From: Yersinia nurmii
GTDB lineage: Bacteria > Pseudomonadota > Gammaproteobacteria > Enterobacterales > Enterobacteriaceae
Length of the DNA stretch: 64,000 nt
Direction of reading: 5' to 3'
NCBI RefSeq assembly: GCF_001112925.1
Contig: NZ_CPYD01000002.1
Location: forward strand, 1-64,000
Position 1 is the stretch's first letter; every line of letters starts with the position of its first letter. Below the pieces are notes generated by a model. That model made no database searches, was not told the origin of the DNA, and saw only the letters and a list, made by a program, of their open reading frames with translations. Position numbers and translations under genes: made by a program. Below are positions 26,901 through 33,928 of the stretch, piece after piece.

Positions 26901-29783
26901 TAAGGCATCCACGTCGTAGGTACGGACATCACTGCTACCGGTTAATATTTCCTGACCCAATGAGTCAACCAACAACACTGCTGGATCGGCGTCATGAAGC
27001 ACATCTTTTAAACGTTCGCTAGGGTAGGCGGGATCGAGAGGAACGTAACAGCCGCCTGATTTCAGAATCCCGAATAGCGCCGCTATTTGTAGGCAACTAC
27101 GCTCCATGCACAGGGCAACACGCATATCTGCCTGAATGCCTAAACCCACCAAATGGTGGGCAATACGGTTAGCCAGCCTATCAAACTCTAGGTAAGTTAA
27201 CTGCCGTTCGCCGTGACAAATCGCGATGGCATCGGGCGTTTTTTGCACCTGTTGTTCAAATACGCGGTGAATACAGCTATGGTTGTTAAAGTCGTATTCC
27301 CTGTGATTTAGCGTCTCCAGTAACAGTAATTCTTCAGATTTAGGAATAAAATTAATTTCGCCAATAGGCTGGGAAAGACTCCCTATTTCGACGCTATTTT
27401 TCAATCCTTGTAATATATGACTATTAATTTGAGTGATTCGATTTTCAGCTAAATAGGCGGCATTATAAATCCAGCGGAATTGACCGTTTAAGGCGTTGAT
27501 TTGTAATGTCAGTAGCGGGAAGTTGTCGGGATTTATCTTGGAATGAATAAGAATGTCGCCATCGGTAATGGCCACTGCTAATGCATATAACGGTTTGTTC
27601 TGTGATAGTTTGGTATTTCTCTTCAGGGGTTCATGGCGCAGTATGATATCTGTTGCATAACTTTGAGCCTGATTGATTTGCTTTATTTCTTTATTAAGAT
27701 TTTCTGTAACATCAGCCAATGATGATTGATCATAGATATCAGTCACATCCATCGGAACCCAAGGTGAAGAAAGTTGAGAACAGATATCTTCGCCCTGACG
27801 AATGGCGTGATAGCCAAGCTGGAAACTCTGTTCGCCAGAAAGACTATGCAGGTAAGCGGCATACAGACTGATAATGTTTGACCATGAGTTATCGCCGGAG
27901 TTTGATAACTCGGAATATTGCCATTCCCCAATAGCTAAACTGCTGTCTCCTTCGGTCTTATCAAGATAATAAGGGAAATCTACTGGATTGAATCTTTGAA
28001 GCTTTTCCAGCCAGAAAGGCTCATGCGTAGCCAAAGCGGCCAGTTCGGCTGATAGCGCGTCGGATTGTTGTTGGCTGAGAATAGGTAGCCGATCGCCAGT
28101 GGTCAGATTACCTTGTTCGGCTAAGGCAGTGGCTAACACCGGCGTGCCGTCCAGCGTGCTGAAAGCGCTGATTCTGATATCCGTCGTGAGGGTCGTTACC
28201 TGCCAGCCATCATTTATGCTATCCAGACGCACCAGCGTGCCTGGGGCGGATAATGTTTTTTCTGGCAAGGATTCAACCTGATTGACGATGAATAACTTAT
28301 TGTTAATTAATATTTTTAACTTGGTTACCGCGGGAGGGACACCTGCCTTTTCTGATAATGCCAGTGCCAGATTAGCGATTTGCTGTGCATCCTGTACCTG
28401 CCAGTTAATCACGGCGGCGGACAGTGGGTTTCGGATGTTTTCAAACAGCGTTCTGCGAGGGGAATTGGCCCGCGCTTCCATGATTTGATGATCGACTTGC
28501 CCAATGGCGTTAAGTGGATTGGCCGCCAGTTGCTCAAGGATAACGCTGAATCGACGGTGGTGGTCGAATATATCTTCCAGGCTATGCAGCCTGTCACTTC
28601 CGTAAAAACTGATGGATAGCCCTTTACCGTAACCTTTATCGTCGAATACGACAGAAAAGCCGTGGGTTTGAGAGCCTTTTGCTTTTATCCATTTGGTCTC
28701 GCAGTGTCGGAAGGGCGTACCGCGATCAAATAGCATCAGGTTAATCGCTGGGCCGAAACTGAATTCCTGTTTGTTTTTTCGTAATATATTTTCTCCGCGG
28801 TAGCGCTGATGTTTTAATATCTTTGTCAGCTGCTTATTCATGTTTCTGGCAATATCCAGAATATTATCAGTGGGAGAGATTGTAACTTCTAGAGGTAAGG
28901 TATTCGATGTCATTCCTATCAGATTTTTGGATTCTTTACCAATACCTGTTACCGGAAAACTGAAACTGAGCTCATTAACGCCGGTCAGGGTATAGAAGTG
29001 AGCGGCGACGGCCGCAATATAAATGTGCGTTGGCCTGAGATTATTGTTCTCAGCAATGAACTCTATCGCTTTATTAACAGATTCATCGATATATTGTTCT
29101 TCTTTTAATATATTCCGATCGTTAGGACTGTGGCTAAGGAATGAAAGACGGTTAGCGTTCTGTGAGAACGAATCCCAATAGGATTTATCCATATTGAAGC
29201 GTTTTGACTGTAGATATTCAATATCTTTCTTGGCCAGTAAGTCGGGTTCGTCAGGAATAATAGCCTCCGGTTCTTTCCCAGAGATTAATTCATCATATCG
29301 GTCGCTGATGCGTTTTGAGATAAGCCCCAAACTCCGACCATCCATAATGATATGGTGGCATCGCTGATAGTAAATAAATTTATTTTGCGGTAAACAAATC
29401 AATGAAAAGTTGAGTAGGTTTTCATCTTCCGGCGAAATTAACGTAGTGATATCAGCCTGTATCCAGGCGTCCAAATCGAAGCTTTCATCCAAATGATCAG
29501 TTTTATCAATTACATGTAAATTTATGTCAAGATTGTTATCTACATATTGATATAACTCGCCGTCGATGGCCTTAAAGCGGCTTTTCATCGCTGGGGTTTC
29601 TGCAACAATGTCACGGAGCGCTGTTTCGAAAACAGAGATGTTTAAATTTCCATTAATTTCCGCATATTCGGAAATATTAAAGGGTAGTTCTGGTGATAAT
29701 TGCTGTATCAGCCAAACTTCTTTTTGCCCTAATGTTGCCGGGGAGTAAACACAGTTTCCTTTATTCTGCTTAATGCTGTCCAT
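17958..29783 (-). CDS. three-module non-ribosomal peptide synthetase with N-terminal condensation domain and terminal reductase
   Basis: A 3941-residue enzyme that should assemble a tripeptide. Order by residue: EntF-type condensation domain 10-440 (HHIIMDG at 143-149); a 450-570 segment resembling the C-terminal subdomain of formyltransferases (SAPGTLVRL, STLDGTPV); a half condensation domain 585-815 lacking HHxxxDG; A1 about 833-1340; PCP1 with Ser1379 (GGDSL); C2 from 1435 (HHIVTDG 1566-1572); A2; PCP2 near 2442 (GGHSL); C3 (HHIITDG); A3; PCP3 near 3504; and a thioester reductase from 3574 (TGATGFVG, YVASK). No epimerase or thioesterase is present. My hand-read A1 code D-A-Q-D-L-G-V-V-D-K fits Gln. 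A2 and A3 give D-A-C-I-F-G-N-V-V-K and D-V-S-D-C-S-C-I-T-K, which I cannot assign. Release should give an aldehyde or alcohol. No MbtH, PPTase or exporter gene adjoins it. Confidence 0.93.
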   Translation of the reverse strand: MDSIKQNKGNCVYSPATLGQKEVWLIQQLSPELPFNISEYAEINGNLNISVFETALRDIVAETPAMKSRFKAIDGELYQYVDNNLDINLHVIDKTDHLDESFDLDAWIQADITTLISPEDENLLNFSLICLPQNKFIYYQRCHHIIMDGRSLGLISKRISDRYDELISGKEPEAIIPDEPDLLAKKDIEYLQSKRFNMDKSYWDSFSQNANRLSFLSHSPNDRNILKEEQYIDESVNKAIEFIAENNNLRPTHIYIAAVAAHFYTLTGVNELSFSFPVTGIGKESKNLIGMTSNTLPLEVTISPTDNILDIARNMNKQLTKILKHQRYRGENILRKNKQEFSFGPAINLMLFDRGTPFRHCETKWIKAKGSQTHGFSVVFDDKGYGKGLSISFYGSDRLHSLEDIFDHHRRFSVILEQLAANPLNAIGQVDHQIMEARANSPRRTLFENIRNPLSAAVINWQVQDAQQIANLALALSEKAGVPPAVTKLKILINNKLFIVNQVESLPEKTLSAPGTLVRLDSINDGWQVTTLTTDIRISAFSTLDGTPVLATALAEQGNLTTGDRLPILSQQQSDALSAELAALATHEPFWLEKLQRFNPVDFPYYLDKTEGDSSLAIGEWQYSELSNSGDNSWSNIISLYAAYLHSLSGEQSFQLGYHAIRQGEDICSQLSSPWVPMDVTDIYDQSSLADVTENLNKEIKQINQAQSYATDIILRHEPLKRNTKLSQNKPLYALAVAITDGDILIHSKINPDNFPLLTLQINALNGQFRWIYNAAYLAENRITQINSHILQGLKNSVEIGSLSQPIGEINFIPKSEELLLLETLNHREYDFNNHSCIHRVFEQQVQKTPDAIAICHGERQLTYLEFDRLANRIAHHLVGLGIQADMRVALCMERSCLQIAALFGILKSGGCYVPLDPAYPSERLKDVLHDADPAVLLVDSLGQEILTGSSDVRTYDVDALLAVDTPDTPPQLPQLSVNQLAYVIFTSGSTGRPKGVMVEHAQVMNLYYALNEAIFHYYPKQSKVCLNSSISFDASLQSLLSLLSGHQLHIVPQDVRVDGARLVQFLKDNAIDVFDCTPTQLEMLLLSDLPNQMEKLILLIGGEALSPQTWRRLSAFNHFTAFNVYGPTECTVDATVALIDASHSLPTIGRPIANSAIYLLNNQLKPVPFGAVGQMYISGDGVTRGYLNQPALTEERYSADPFSAKNLRMYRTGDLARYFADGSLEYLGRDDQQVKINGYRIEPGEIEEKLLSHPQVNEAVVIAYKNASGEKQLVSYLVLAENPQTEDLPRHLRDFLSPILPEFMLPIAYVVVDHLPLTPNGKIDRKQLPAPDFSAYVHESYEAPQGDIEQELHEIWVDVLCQERIGRNDSFFAIGGDSLLAMKLLSKVQSRWQSKITMGAFFAQPTLAQLALLVAQAKPQTAAQIARIDANARIPLSFPQNRLWFIEQLGNNDENYNVPLLLKMNGELNAQRLQRCLNHLLDRHDALRSVFHAENGVGYVQLLPVGTEALLQEYDFATSSHANEDFWQLYQHEIAHKFDIAHGPLIRASLAHTAVSEHYLLLIIHHIVTDGWSMEILARELGVLYSAWSQGEPNPLPALPLQYPDYAQWQQQWLDSPEWHAHGQFWLQKLQGIPERMTLPSDRQRPAQQSFLGATVPIVLDQQLSDDLRRLSQKHHTTLFMTLMSAWSVVLSRLSGQQDLVIGTPVANRQAAECETLVGFFVNTLAMRINLAEAPTVAELLAQVRDFSLSAQEHQELPFDQVVELLQPQRSMDKTPLFQVMFAWENFDAVAPALTGMNVELIDPQVTRVKFDLELNLGTRQRSIVGSLNYATALFDRATIERHQQYLISVLRAMVRDDNLAVDRIQLLSDSEYNLLINQWNQTAEPYPLDVCAHQLFEQQAQRNPEAIALTYQQTCLTYAELNSLANHLANRLLAQGVKVEDKVAICSHRAPEMIIAMLATLKAGAAYLSIPPDTAPERQNFMLENAKPAAIVAQSEVQHRFSGCNIPLCLISDITQNYDGKSYSEIPNPTVAVSPENLAYVIYTSGSTGNPKGVMVEHGNLVQLVSPWCMRWDIGLGDNVLQFCNPTFDASVCEIFSALTSGANLVLRDDQWLSGTETFWQLCEHYNISRAILPYQFLRRLSEESDYPLPPSLRTLFFGGEAAAPEILQRWLSHYPVKPQLVNNYGPTETTVVATAHVPVLGETQLDSIGRPIANNRIYLLDPHGHPLPQGAIGELYIGGPGVARGYLNLPEMTAERFLPDPFSRVNGARMYRTGDLASYLPDGRIQFHGRNDHQVKIRGFRIELGEIETQLNSHPQLKEAAVLALDDGKGSKRLVAYVVADTEQPRPDIATLRNHLAALLPEYMVPAAYVLLDEMPITPNGKLDRKALPAPQEDAFIHRDFEAPQAGIETTLAEIWQELLGVEKVGRNDHFFELGGHSLLAVRVISQLQQLLNISIPLAALFDNPQLNKLAEVINREDQTGDSTLAGIIVPATRDKPLPLSFSQQRLWFLSQLSDSDSNYNVLMALALSGDVNIPILQQTLNVLYARHESLRSNFISSEQNEPVVILRESQSGIPLVEYDWQEQANSAEKVEEIYRQEERRIFDLAEDPLIQATWLRLRNNQSILLLTLHHIITDGWSMEILVRELGVIYSALLQQRTHPLPPLPIQYPDYAVWQQQWRNSPVWHEQGKFWQQLLTGAPERLTLPTDRPRPPQQSFIGASLPIILSSELSDELRRLSNRHGTSLFMTLLSAWSIVLSRLSGQDDLVIGTPVANRNQAECEDVIGFFVNTLALRINLSATSSVADLLAQVRKTTLDAQEHQALPFEQVVEILQPPRSMDKTPLFQVMFALENIDDIALNMAGLDVKLQEPPVSRVKFDLELSLGERNKIITGSLNYACALFDEATVQRHQHYLLAVLEAMVKNDAQLIGQIDLIADRERQLLLEQWNQTAQSYPTDLCIHHLFEQHAERNPDAIALVNNAYSLSYGELNNRANHLAYRLIEQGVKAEERVAICADRSPEMIVGILAILKAGGAYLSLPHDIAPERLKFMLEDAKPVAILAEPATLPLFKGCSVPHELLPAVSAPLQATWANPQPNLAPQNLAYVIYTSGSTGNPKGVLVEQGNLVQQMVTWCRQWNLGPQDKVLQFCNTTFDVSVSEIFSALTSGATLVLRDDQWLAGSTDFWQLCEQYGISYLDIPYQFWRKLCEESRGPLPDALRLICISGEAAAPEMLARWLKRYPDKPELVNCYGPTETTITATTHSPKLGISHIDSIGRPTANIRIYLLDNQGNLVPRGVIGEVYIGGPGVTRGYLNLPEMTAERFLPDPFSSVKGARMYRTGDLASYLADGRLQFHGRNDHQVKIRGFRIELGEIDTQLNDHPNISEAAVLALDDNKGSKRLVAYLVADASSPTPDPMALRHYLQSRLPDYMIPAAYVLLDSMPITPNGKLDRKALPAPQENAFLHQPYEAPLAGLETTIAEIWQSLLDREKVGRHDHFFELGGHSLLAVSAANRINAAIDDKVSVSDIFIAPTVKQLASRITQQARVSDVINLRQHALLPEDIQPQPQSISQGNDIFLTGATGFVGRFLLRELLDSTNSKIYCLVRGNNPQDSLQRLRNILTEWSLWRKGDEQRIITIQGDIKAPRLGIDNLLYQRLAQDVGVIFHSAVSMNHLESFEMAYKANVAGLVELLRLTTQGSRKILNFASTLNVFSPIGQQGHRVVNEQSSIQNEQHIADQGYVASKWVGEEIVNLAVARGIACNIFRLGLITADSELARYDELQAFYRLFKSSVQMGMAFDDVYGDIQLTPVDYTAKALAHLGSSYYPTDNIFHLSAMEGMSRREFIEQLNAHLPQPMTVVSHRQWLREAHRRYQQGEILPITPLIQDMMTSSDEELDHFYQSLLETTIDYDSSQTLKRLEQVEITLPTANSEWYRLFIHSLRK

Positions 29784-30225
29784 CTTACTTTTCCCTACTG
29801 GATAAATGCCAATTTGTCATACTTATGTGGAAAATGAATACGGGAAATAAATAGCACAAATTTATTTTATTGTCACAGGGGGGTAATAAAACGCCAGTTA
29901 TTATACCTGAATGGACTAACCTTATGTTTTAAATGAATTTATTCTCAGAATAATCGTAATAAATACCCGTTATTTGATTTAAGTCGAGTTCATCATTTAA
30001 GTAAATGGGAGAGAGAGCAGTTGATGCTAATGAATCGCTATTCTGATGAGTTGAGACAATCTTTAACTTGTTAGATATCACGTATTAATCTTTATCTTAT
30101 TTACCCCTAATTAGTATCCTGATAAATTGGCAAATGAATAATATATGGTTAATATATTAGGTAAAAATATCTACGGTGATAAATTAATTATTTAACGTGT
30201 AATTTAACTTAAAGAGGACCAATCC
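29784..30225. other. AT-rich divergent intergenic region between NRPS and recombinase genes
   Basis: These 442 bases separate two divergent genes and must hold both promoters. They are strongly AT-rich and hold no open frame of note. On the minus strand AGGG lies upstream of the NRPS ATG; on the plus strand AAGAGGA (30212-30218) serves the recombinase. I see no inverted hix-like crossover sites. Confidence 0.45.
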
Positions 30226-30795
30226 ATGTTGGTTGGATATGCCCGTGTCTCTGCGGATGATGAAAAATTGAATTTACAACGCGATTTTTTAAATCAGGTA
30301 GGGTGCGAACGGTTATTTGAAGACCATTTCAACGGAGCAAAAGTGGAACGGCCCGGTTTACAACAAGCGCTAAACTTTGTTCGTGCTGGCGATACACTCG
30401 TAGTGTGGCGATTAGACCGTCTGAGTCGTTCACTTAAAGATCTGATTGGAATGATGGCATTATTGGAAACAAAAGGCATCGCGCTAAAAAGTATTGAGGA
30501 TGGTATTGATACCTCGACTAGCTCGGGGGAGCTTATTTTCCGACTTTTTGGCGCTCTGGCTAACTTTGAACGTAATGTGATCAAGGAAAGGAATCAAGCA
30601 GGATTAAGGGCTGCGCGCGCCCGGGGCCGTAATGGCGGCAGACCAAAAGCGCTGAGTCAGGATAAACAGGATTTGGCGGTAAAACTCTATGATGAGAAAA
30701 ATTATACCGTGGCGCAGATTTGCCAGATGATGGGGATCTCTAAGCCTACGCTGTATAAATATCTCGGGGCCGCCAGAGGTGGCCGCACGGAATAG
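30226..30795 (+). CDS. serine recombinase of the resolvase/invertase family
   Basis: A 189-residue small serine recombinase of Hin/Gin/Pin type. The N-terminal catalytic domain has YARVSADD with nucleophile Ser9, then VWRLDRLSRS with the conserved Arg pair, and ERNQAGLRAARARGRNGGRP before the DNA-binding end. The C-terminal helix-turn-helix reads YTVAQICQMMGISKPTLYKY. The size is normal, so it appears intact. Such enzymes invert or resolve DNA between short paired sites, but no recognisable crossover sites or invertible gene lie nearby. It may be an orphan from a prophage or element, or act on a distant site. It is divergent from the NRPS gene. Confidence 0.85.
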   Translation: MLVGYARVSADDEKLNLQRDFLNQVGCERLFEDHFNGAKVERPGLQQALNFVRAGDTLVVWRLDRLSRSLKDLIGMMALLETKGIALKSIEDGIDTSTSSGELIFRLFGALANFERNVIKERNQAGLRAARARGRNGGRPKALSQDKQDLAVKLYDEKNYTVAQICQMMGISKPTLYKYLGAARGGRTE

Positions 30796-30949
30796 AATCC
30801 ATGTCTCTCGGTCGATCATTGTAGCGTTCAGCGGGGTGTATGTTAGGGAGTGATTAATGTTAATCACGCCTTGATGGCCGTAGAAACCCAGCGTCAGATC
30901 TGGAGACAGGGAGGGATGTCTTGGGGCGCAGATGTTCGCCCCAATAAGG

Positions 30950-30981
30950 AAAGAATCAGCCTAATAAAGAATCAGCCTAAT
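30950..30981. repeat. perfect 16-bp tandem duplication at the 3' end of yegS
   Basis: AAAGAATCAGCCTAAT at 30950-30965 is repeated exactly at 30966-30981. The yegS stop codon (minus strand, 30974-30972) lies in the second copy, so the duplication does not change the protein end. It looks like a replication-slippage event. Confidence 0.85.
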
Positions 30982-31874
30982 AATGCACAGTTTGGCGGTA
31001 GGCGACATAAGAGTGCCGCAGGCATCACTTCAATTCGGAACTGGCTACCAGACAGGGGTTCGCCATCCAGATTGAATCTGATGTCATGGGGCGCGCTGAT
31101 TTCCAGCCAGGGTAACGTGGCGTCAATGACATTTTTGTTTTCTTCGCCGCTGAAAAGGCTGGTCAGCAGTGCGGGCAAAATTTCGGTGGCTGTAAGCAGC
31201 CGCAGCTGTAGTAATCCGTCATTAATCAATGCGTTCGGACAAAGTTCTTGTCCGCCTCCGGCCTGCTTACCGTTGCCAATTCCGATCACCAGCGCTTCAC
31301 CAGACCAATGAAAATCGGGGCCGCGGATCTCGCATTGATCGGCTTTTAATGTGTCCATACGCATTAAACCGTGGACAAAGTATGAGGCACCGCCCAACGC
31401 CGATTTCAGCATCGCAGGCGTTTCGGTAGTAATTCGCGCGCCAAATCCCCCTGTTGCCATATTGATAAAATAACGGTCGTCATTAACTTTAGCGATATCA
31501 ATAGGAACGGCACGGCCTTTTATCGCCAGCTGCAAGGCATTATCGATTTGCAGAGGAATACTACAGGCAGTGGCGAAGTCGTTAGCCGTACCGAGAGGCA
31601 AAATGCCCAAGCTGGGAAGCGTATGGCTGGGTTGTAAAGCCGCTAATGCTCCCGCGACCTCATTGATAGTGCCATCTCCACCGCCTGCAATCACGGTATC
31701 GACCCCCAGTGCGATAGCCTCGTTGACATAACGGGCGGCATCTCCCTGTTCCCAGGTGGTACGCACATGTAGGGTTAATCCCTCATCCCGCACGTTTTTT
31801 ACTGCATTACGCACTTCTGGATTTCCGCCTTCTTTACCGTTGAGAATAAGAAGGCTGAGTGGCGTTTGAGTCAT
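30972..31874 (-). CDS. yegS: lipid kinase YegS
   Basis: A 300-residue diacylglycerol-kinase-family protein. The ATP-binding motif [14 protein letters not shown] is at about residues 64-77, followed by [10 protein letters not shown], the second conserved nucleotide/metal site. YegS of E. coli phosphorylates phosphatidylglycerol in vitro and its size (299) matches. The start ATG at 31874 is preceded on its strand by GGAG. It lies downstream of cyaR and trhP in the same orientation as in E. coli, but about 500 bases and two terminators separate them, so it is transcribed alone. Confidence 0.92.
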   Translation of the reverse strand: MTQTPLSLLILNGKEGGNPEVRNAVKNVRDEGLTLHVRTTWEQGDAARYVNEAIALGVDTVIAGGGDGTINEVAGALAALQPSHTLPSLGILPLGTANDFATACSIPLQIDNALQLAIKGRAVPIDIAKVNDDRYFINMATGGFGARITTETPAMLKSALGGASYFVHGLMRMDTLKADQCEIRGPDFHWSGEALVIGIGNGKQAGGGQELCPNALINDGLLQLRLLTATEILPALLTSLFSGEENKNVIDATLPWLEISAPHDIRFNLDGEPLSGSQFRIEVMPAALLCRLPPNCALLG

Positions 31875-32178
31875 AACATGCTCCGGAGGTGGTAGGTTAT
31901 ATCACTAACAGTAAACCATAACGCTTTGCTCTGACTATCAGATTATTTGAGTTAAATCGCAGAAAATAAAAAGTAAGATCGGGTTGGTAGATGCTTATAA
32001 ATCGGAGATAGCGGAGATTTACTCTGGATTAGAATTAAACTATGTTAGGAGTATTATTACGTTAATTTTGGTTAATAAATTAAGTGAAATTGATTGGGTT
32101 ATTAGCAATTATTTTAACGTGTTTAGTTAATTATTTAGTGCTAAAAAATAACTATAAATTCAATTGGTTATTGGGTTT
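31875..32178. other. AT-rich leader region of yegS
   Basis: No gene is seen in these 304 bases between the CyaR terminator and yegS. The sequence is AT-rich with several TTAATT/TATTTA-like blocks on the minus strand and must carry the yegS promoter. Confidence 0.4.
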
Positions 32179-32268
32179 AAAAGAAAAGGCCGGCCCAAGG
32201 GAGATTGGGCCAGCCAAGGAGGTGGTTCCTAGTCTTGCTGTCTAACTATTTTAGTTCTTTATTGTACT
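32179..32268 (-). ncRNA. cyaR: CyaR (RyeE) small RNA
   Basis: Read on the minus strand, the region holds AGGAACCACCTCCTTGGC followed by a hairpin (GGCTGGCCCAA, loop TCTCCC, TTGGGCCGGCC) and TTTTCTTTT. E. coli CyaR has the same AGGAACCACCUCCUU seed and a hairpin with the same UCUCCC loop at its 3' end, and it also lies just downstream of yegQ. The stem sequence differs by paired changes. CyaR is an Hfq-dependent, CRP-activated RNA that base-pairs with ompX, nadE and luxS mRNAs in E. coli. The length here is about 90 bases against 87 in E. coli. The 5' end is inferred from the promoter. Confidence 0.9.
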
Positions 32269-32274
32269 CGAGCT

Positions 32275-32317
32275 ATAGTACCTTGTAGACATTATAATAG
32301 ATGTGATCCATTTCTAA
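32275..32317 (-). promoter_or_regulatory. cyaR promoter with CRP-like site
   Basis: On the minus strand TACTAT (32280-32275) is a fair -10 box for a start near 32268. A CRP-like site TTAGA-N6-TCACA spans 32317-32302, centred about 41 bases upstream of that start, the class II position. One half-site is perfect and the other matches 3 of 5. A second -10-like TATAAT (32296-32291) would put CRP too close. Confidence 0.5.
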
Positions 32318-32325
32318 TATTTGTC

Positions 32326-32351
32326 AAAAATGCCACTCAGTGAGTGGCATT
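32326..32351 (-). terminator. rho-independent terminator of trhP (yegQ)
   Basis: AATGCCACT and AGTGGCATT form a 9-bp stem around CAGTG. On the minus strand this is followed by a run of five T. It lies 19 bases after the trhP stop and just before the cyaR promoter, separating the two transcripts. Confidence 0.82.
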
Positions 32352-32369
32352 AGATATTAAGTCTACATA

Positions 32370-33734
32370 CTACTGTTTTTCATGCGGGTTACGCGTATTA
32401 GTTCCATCCAGATTACGGATTAGCAGCGCATATTCCACATCGATTTCTTCGGGAATTGGCAAATACATGATATGCCCATTTCCCGGAGCAATCTCAGCAA
32501 CTTGGCCTTTTTTATCTAGCATGCTTTCCAGCGTAAATTGAATATTGCCAGTTGGGGTCATTAATTCGACGCTATCTCCGACGGAGAATTTGTTTTTAAC
32601 CACCACTTCCGCCAACCCATCTCGACGGTCGCCGGTAAATTCTCCAACAAACTGCTGCCGCTCGGAAACCGAGTAGCCGTAATCATAGGTTTGATGGTCT
32701 TCATGGACGTGGCGACGCAGGAATCCTTCGGTATAACCGCGGTGTGCCAAGCCTTCTAGCGTGGTGAGTAGCGAAGGATCGAACGGTTTTCCCGCCACTG
32801 CATCATCGATAGCGCGGCGGTAAACCTGAGCGGTGCGAGCGCAATAGTAGAAGGACTTGGTACGGCCTTCAATTTTCAACGAGTGAACGCCAAGCTGAGT
32901 CAAACGTTCTACGTGCTGAATTGCCCGCAAGTCTTTGGAATTCATGATATAGGTGCCGTGCTCATCTTCAGAGGCGGTCATATATTCCCCTGGACGCATG
33001 GCTTCCTCAATCATAAAGACTTTATCGGTCGGTGCGCCGATACCCAGAGTTGGTTCGACATTTTTCACCGGAATTGGCTGGTGAATATGCACGATATTGC
33101 CGATATCGTCCTGTTTGCCTTCTTCAACTTTATATTCCCAACGGCAGGCATTGGTGCAGGTGCCCTGATTCGGGTCACGCTTATTGATATAGCCGGAGAG
33201 TAGGCAACGGCCGGAATAGGCCATGCACAGTGCGCCGTGGACGAAGACTTCCAGCTCCATTTCTGGCACCTGTTCGCGGATTTCAGCAATTTCTTCCAGA
33301 GATAGCTCACGGGATAAAATCACCCGAGTCAGCCCCATTTGCTGCCAGAATTTTACCGTTGCCCAGTTAACCGCGTTGGCCTGCACCGACAGGTGAATAT
33401 CCATCTGTGGGAAAGCTTCACGGACCATCATGATCAGGCCGGGATCGGACATGATCAGTGCGTCCGGCTCCATATCGATCACTGGTTTCAGGTCGCGTAG
33501 GAAGGTTTTTAGCTTCGAGTTGTGTGGGGCGATATTCACCACGACGTAGAACCGCTTGCCTAAGGCATGGGCTTCCTGAATCCCTAAAGCCAGATTTTCA
33601 TGATTAAATTCATTATTGCGAACGCGCAGGCTATAGCGAGGTTGACCGGCATACACGGCATCGGCACCGTAAGCGAAAGCATAGCGCATATTCTTCAGCG
33701 TACCGGCTGGAGACAGTAATTCAGGTATAAACAT
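32370..33734 (-). CDS. trhP: tRNA hydroxylation protein P (U32 peptidase family)
   Basis: A 454-residue YegQ/TrhP protein. It works in forming 5-hydroxyuridine at the tRNA wobble position 34, using prephenate-derived chemistry with iron-sulphur proteins. The N-terminus MFIPELLSPAGTLKNM is the U32 family start, and the U32 signature with the Cys cluster is seen as HGALCMAYSGRCLLSGY followed by GTCTNACRW, with further Cys downstream at YYCART. The length equals E. coli YegQ (453). It is a monocistronic core gene upstream of CyaR. Confidence 0.93.
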   Translation of the reverse strand: MFIPELLSPAGTLKNMRYAFAYGADAVYAGQPRYSLRVRNNEFNHENLALGIQEAHALGKRFYVVVNIAPHNSKLKTFLRDLKPVIDMEPDALIMSDPGLIMMVREAFPQMDIHLSVQANAVNWATVKFWQQMGLTRVILSRELSLEEIAEIREQVPEMELEVFVHGALCMAYSGRCLLSGYINKRDPNQGTCTNACRWEYKVEEGKQDDIGNIVHIHQPIPVKNVEPTLGIGAPTDKVFMIEEAMRPGEYMTASEDEHGTYIMNSKDLRAIQHVERLTQLGVHSLKIEGRTKSFYYCARTAQVYRRAIDDAVAGKPFDPSLLTTLEGLAHRGYTEGFLRRHVHEDHQTYDYGYSVSERQQFVGEFTGDRRDGLAEVVVKNKFSVGDSVELMTPTGNIQFTLESMLDKKGQVAEIAPGNGHIMYLPIPEEIDVEYALLIRNLDGTNTRNPHEKQ

Positions 33735-33928
33735 GGGAGATTCTCAGTCTGAGTTCAAGTCAGAACCACGCCCAGAGGGAGTGGCAAAAGCCGATGATTG
33801 TAGCGCCGGAAAAGCGGAAAATCAGCCCTTGCATAATTTTTGTAGGGTTTAAATGATTTGGATCAAAAATAGCGAAGAAGTGCGCGGCCAGTCACTGCCG
33901 CGCTGTCGTCAGTAGGGTACAAATCACT

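Noticed and set aside
29784-30225. hix/gix-like crossover sites for the serine recombinase
   Set aside because: I found no 26-bp imperfect palindromes of the AAACC-type on either side of the gene.
30850-31311. 153-codon open frame on the plus strand
   Set aside because: It is antisense to yegS over most of its length, and the yegS frame has clear kinase motifs. It lacks a ribosome site and family features.
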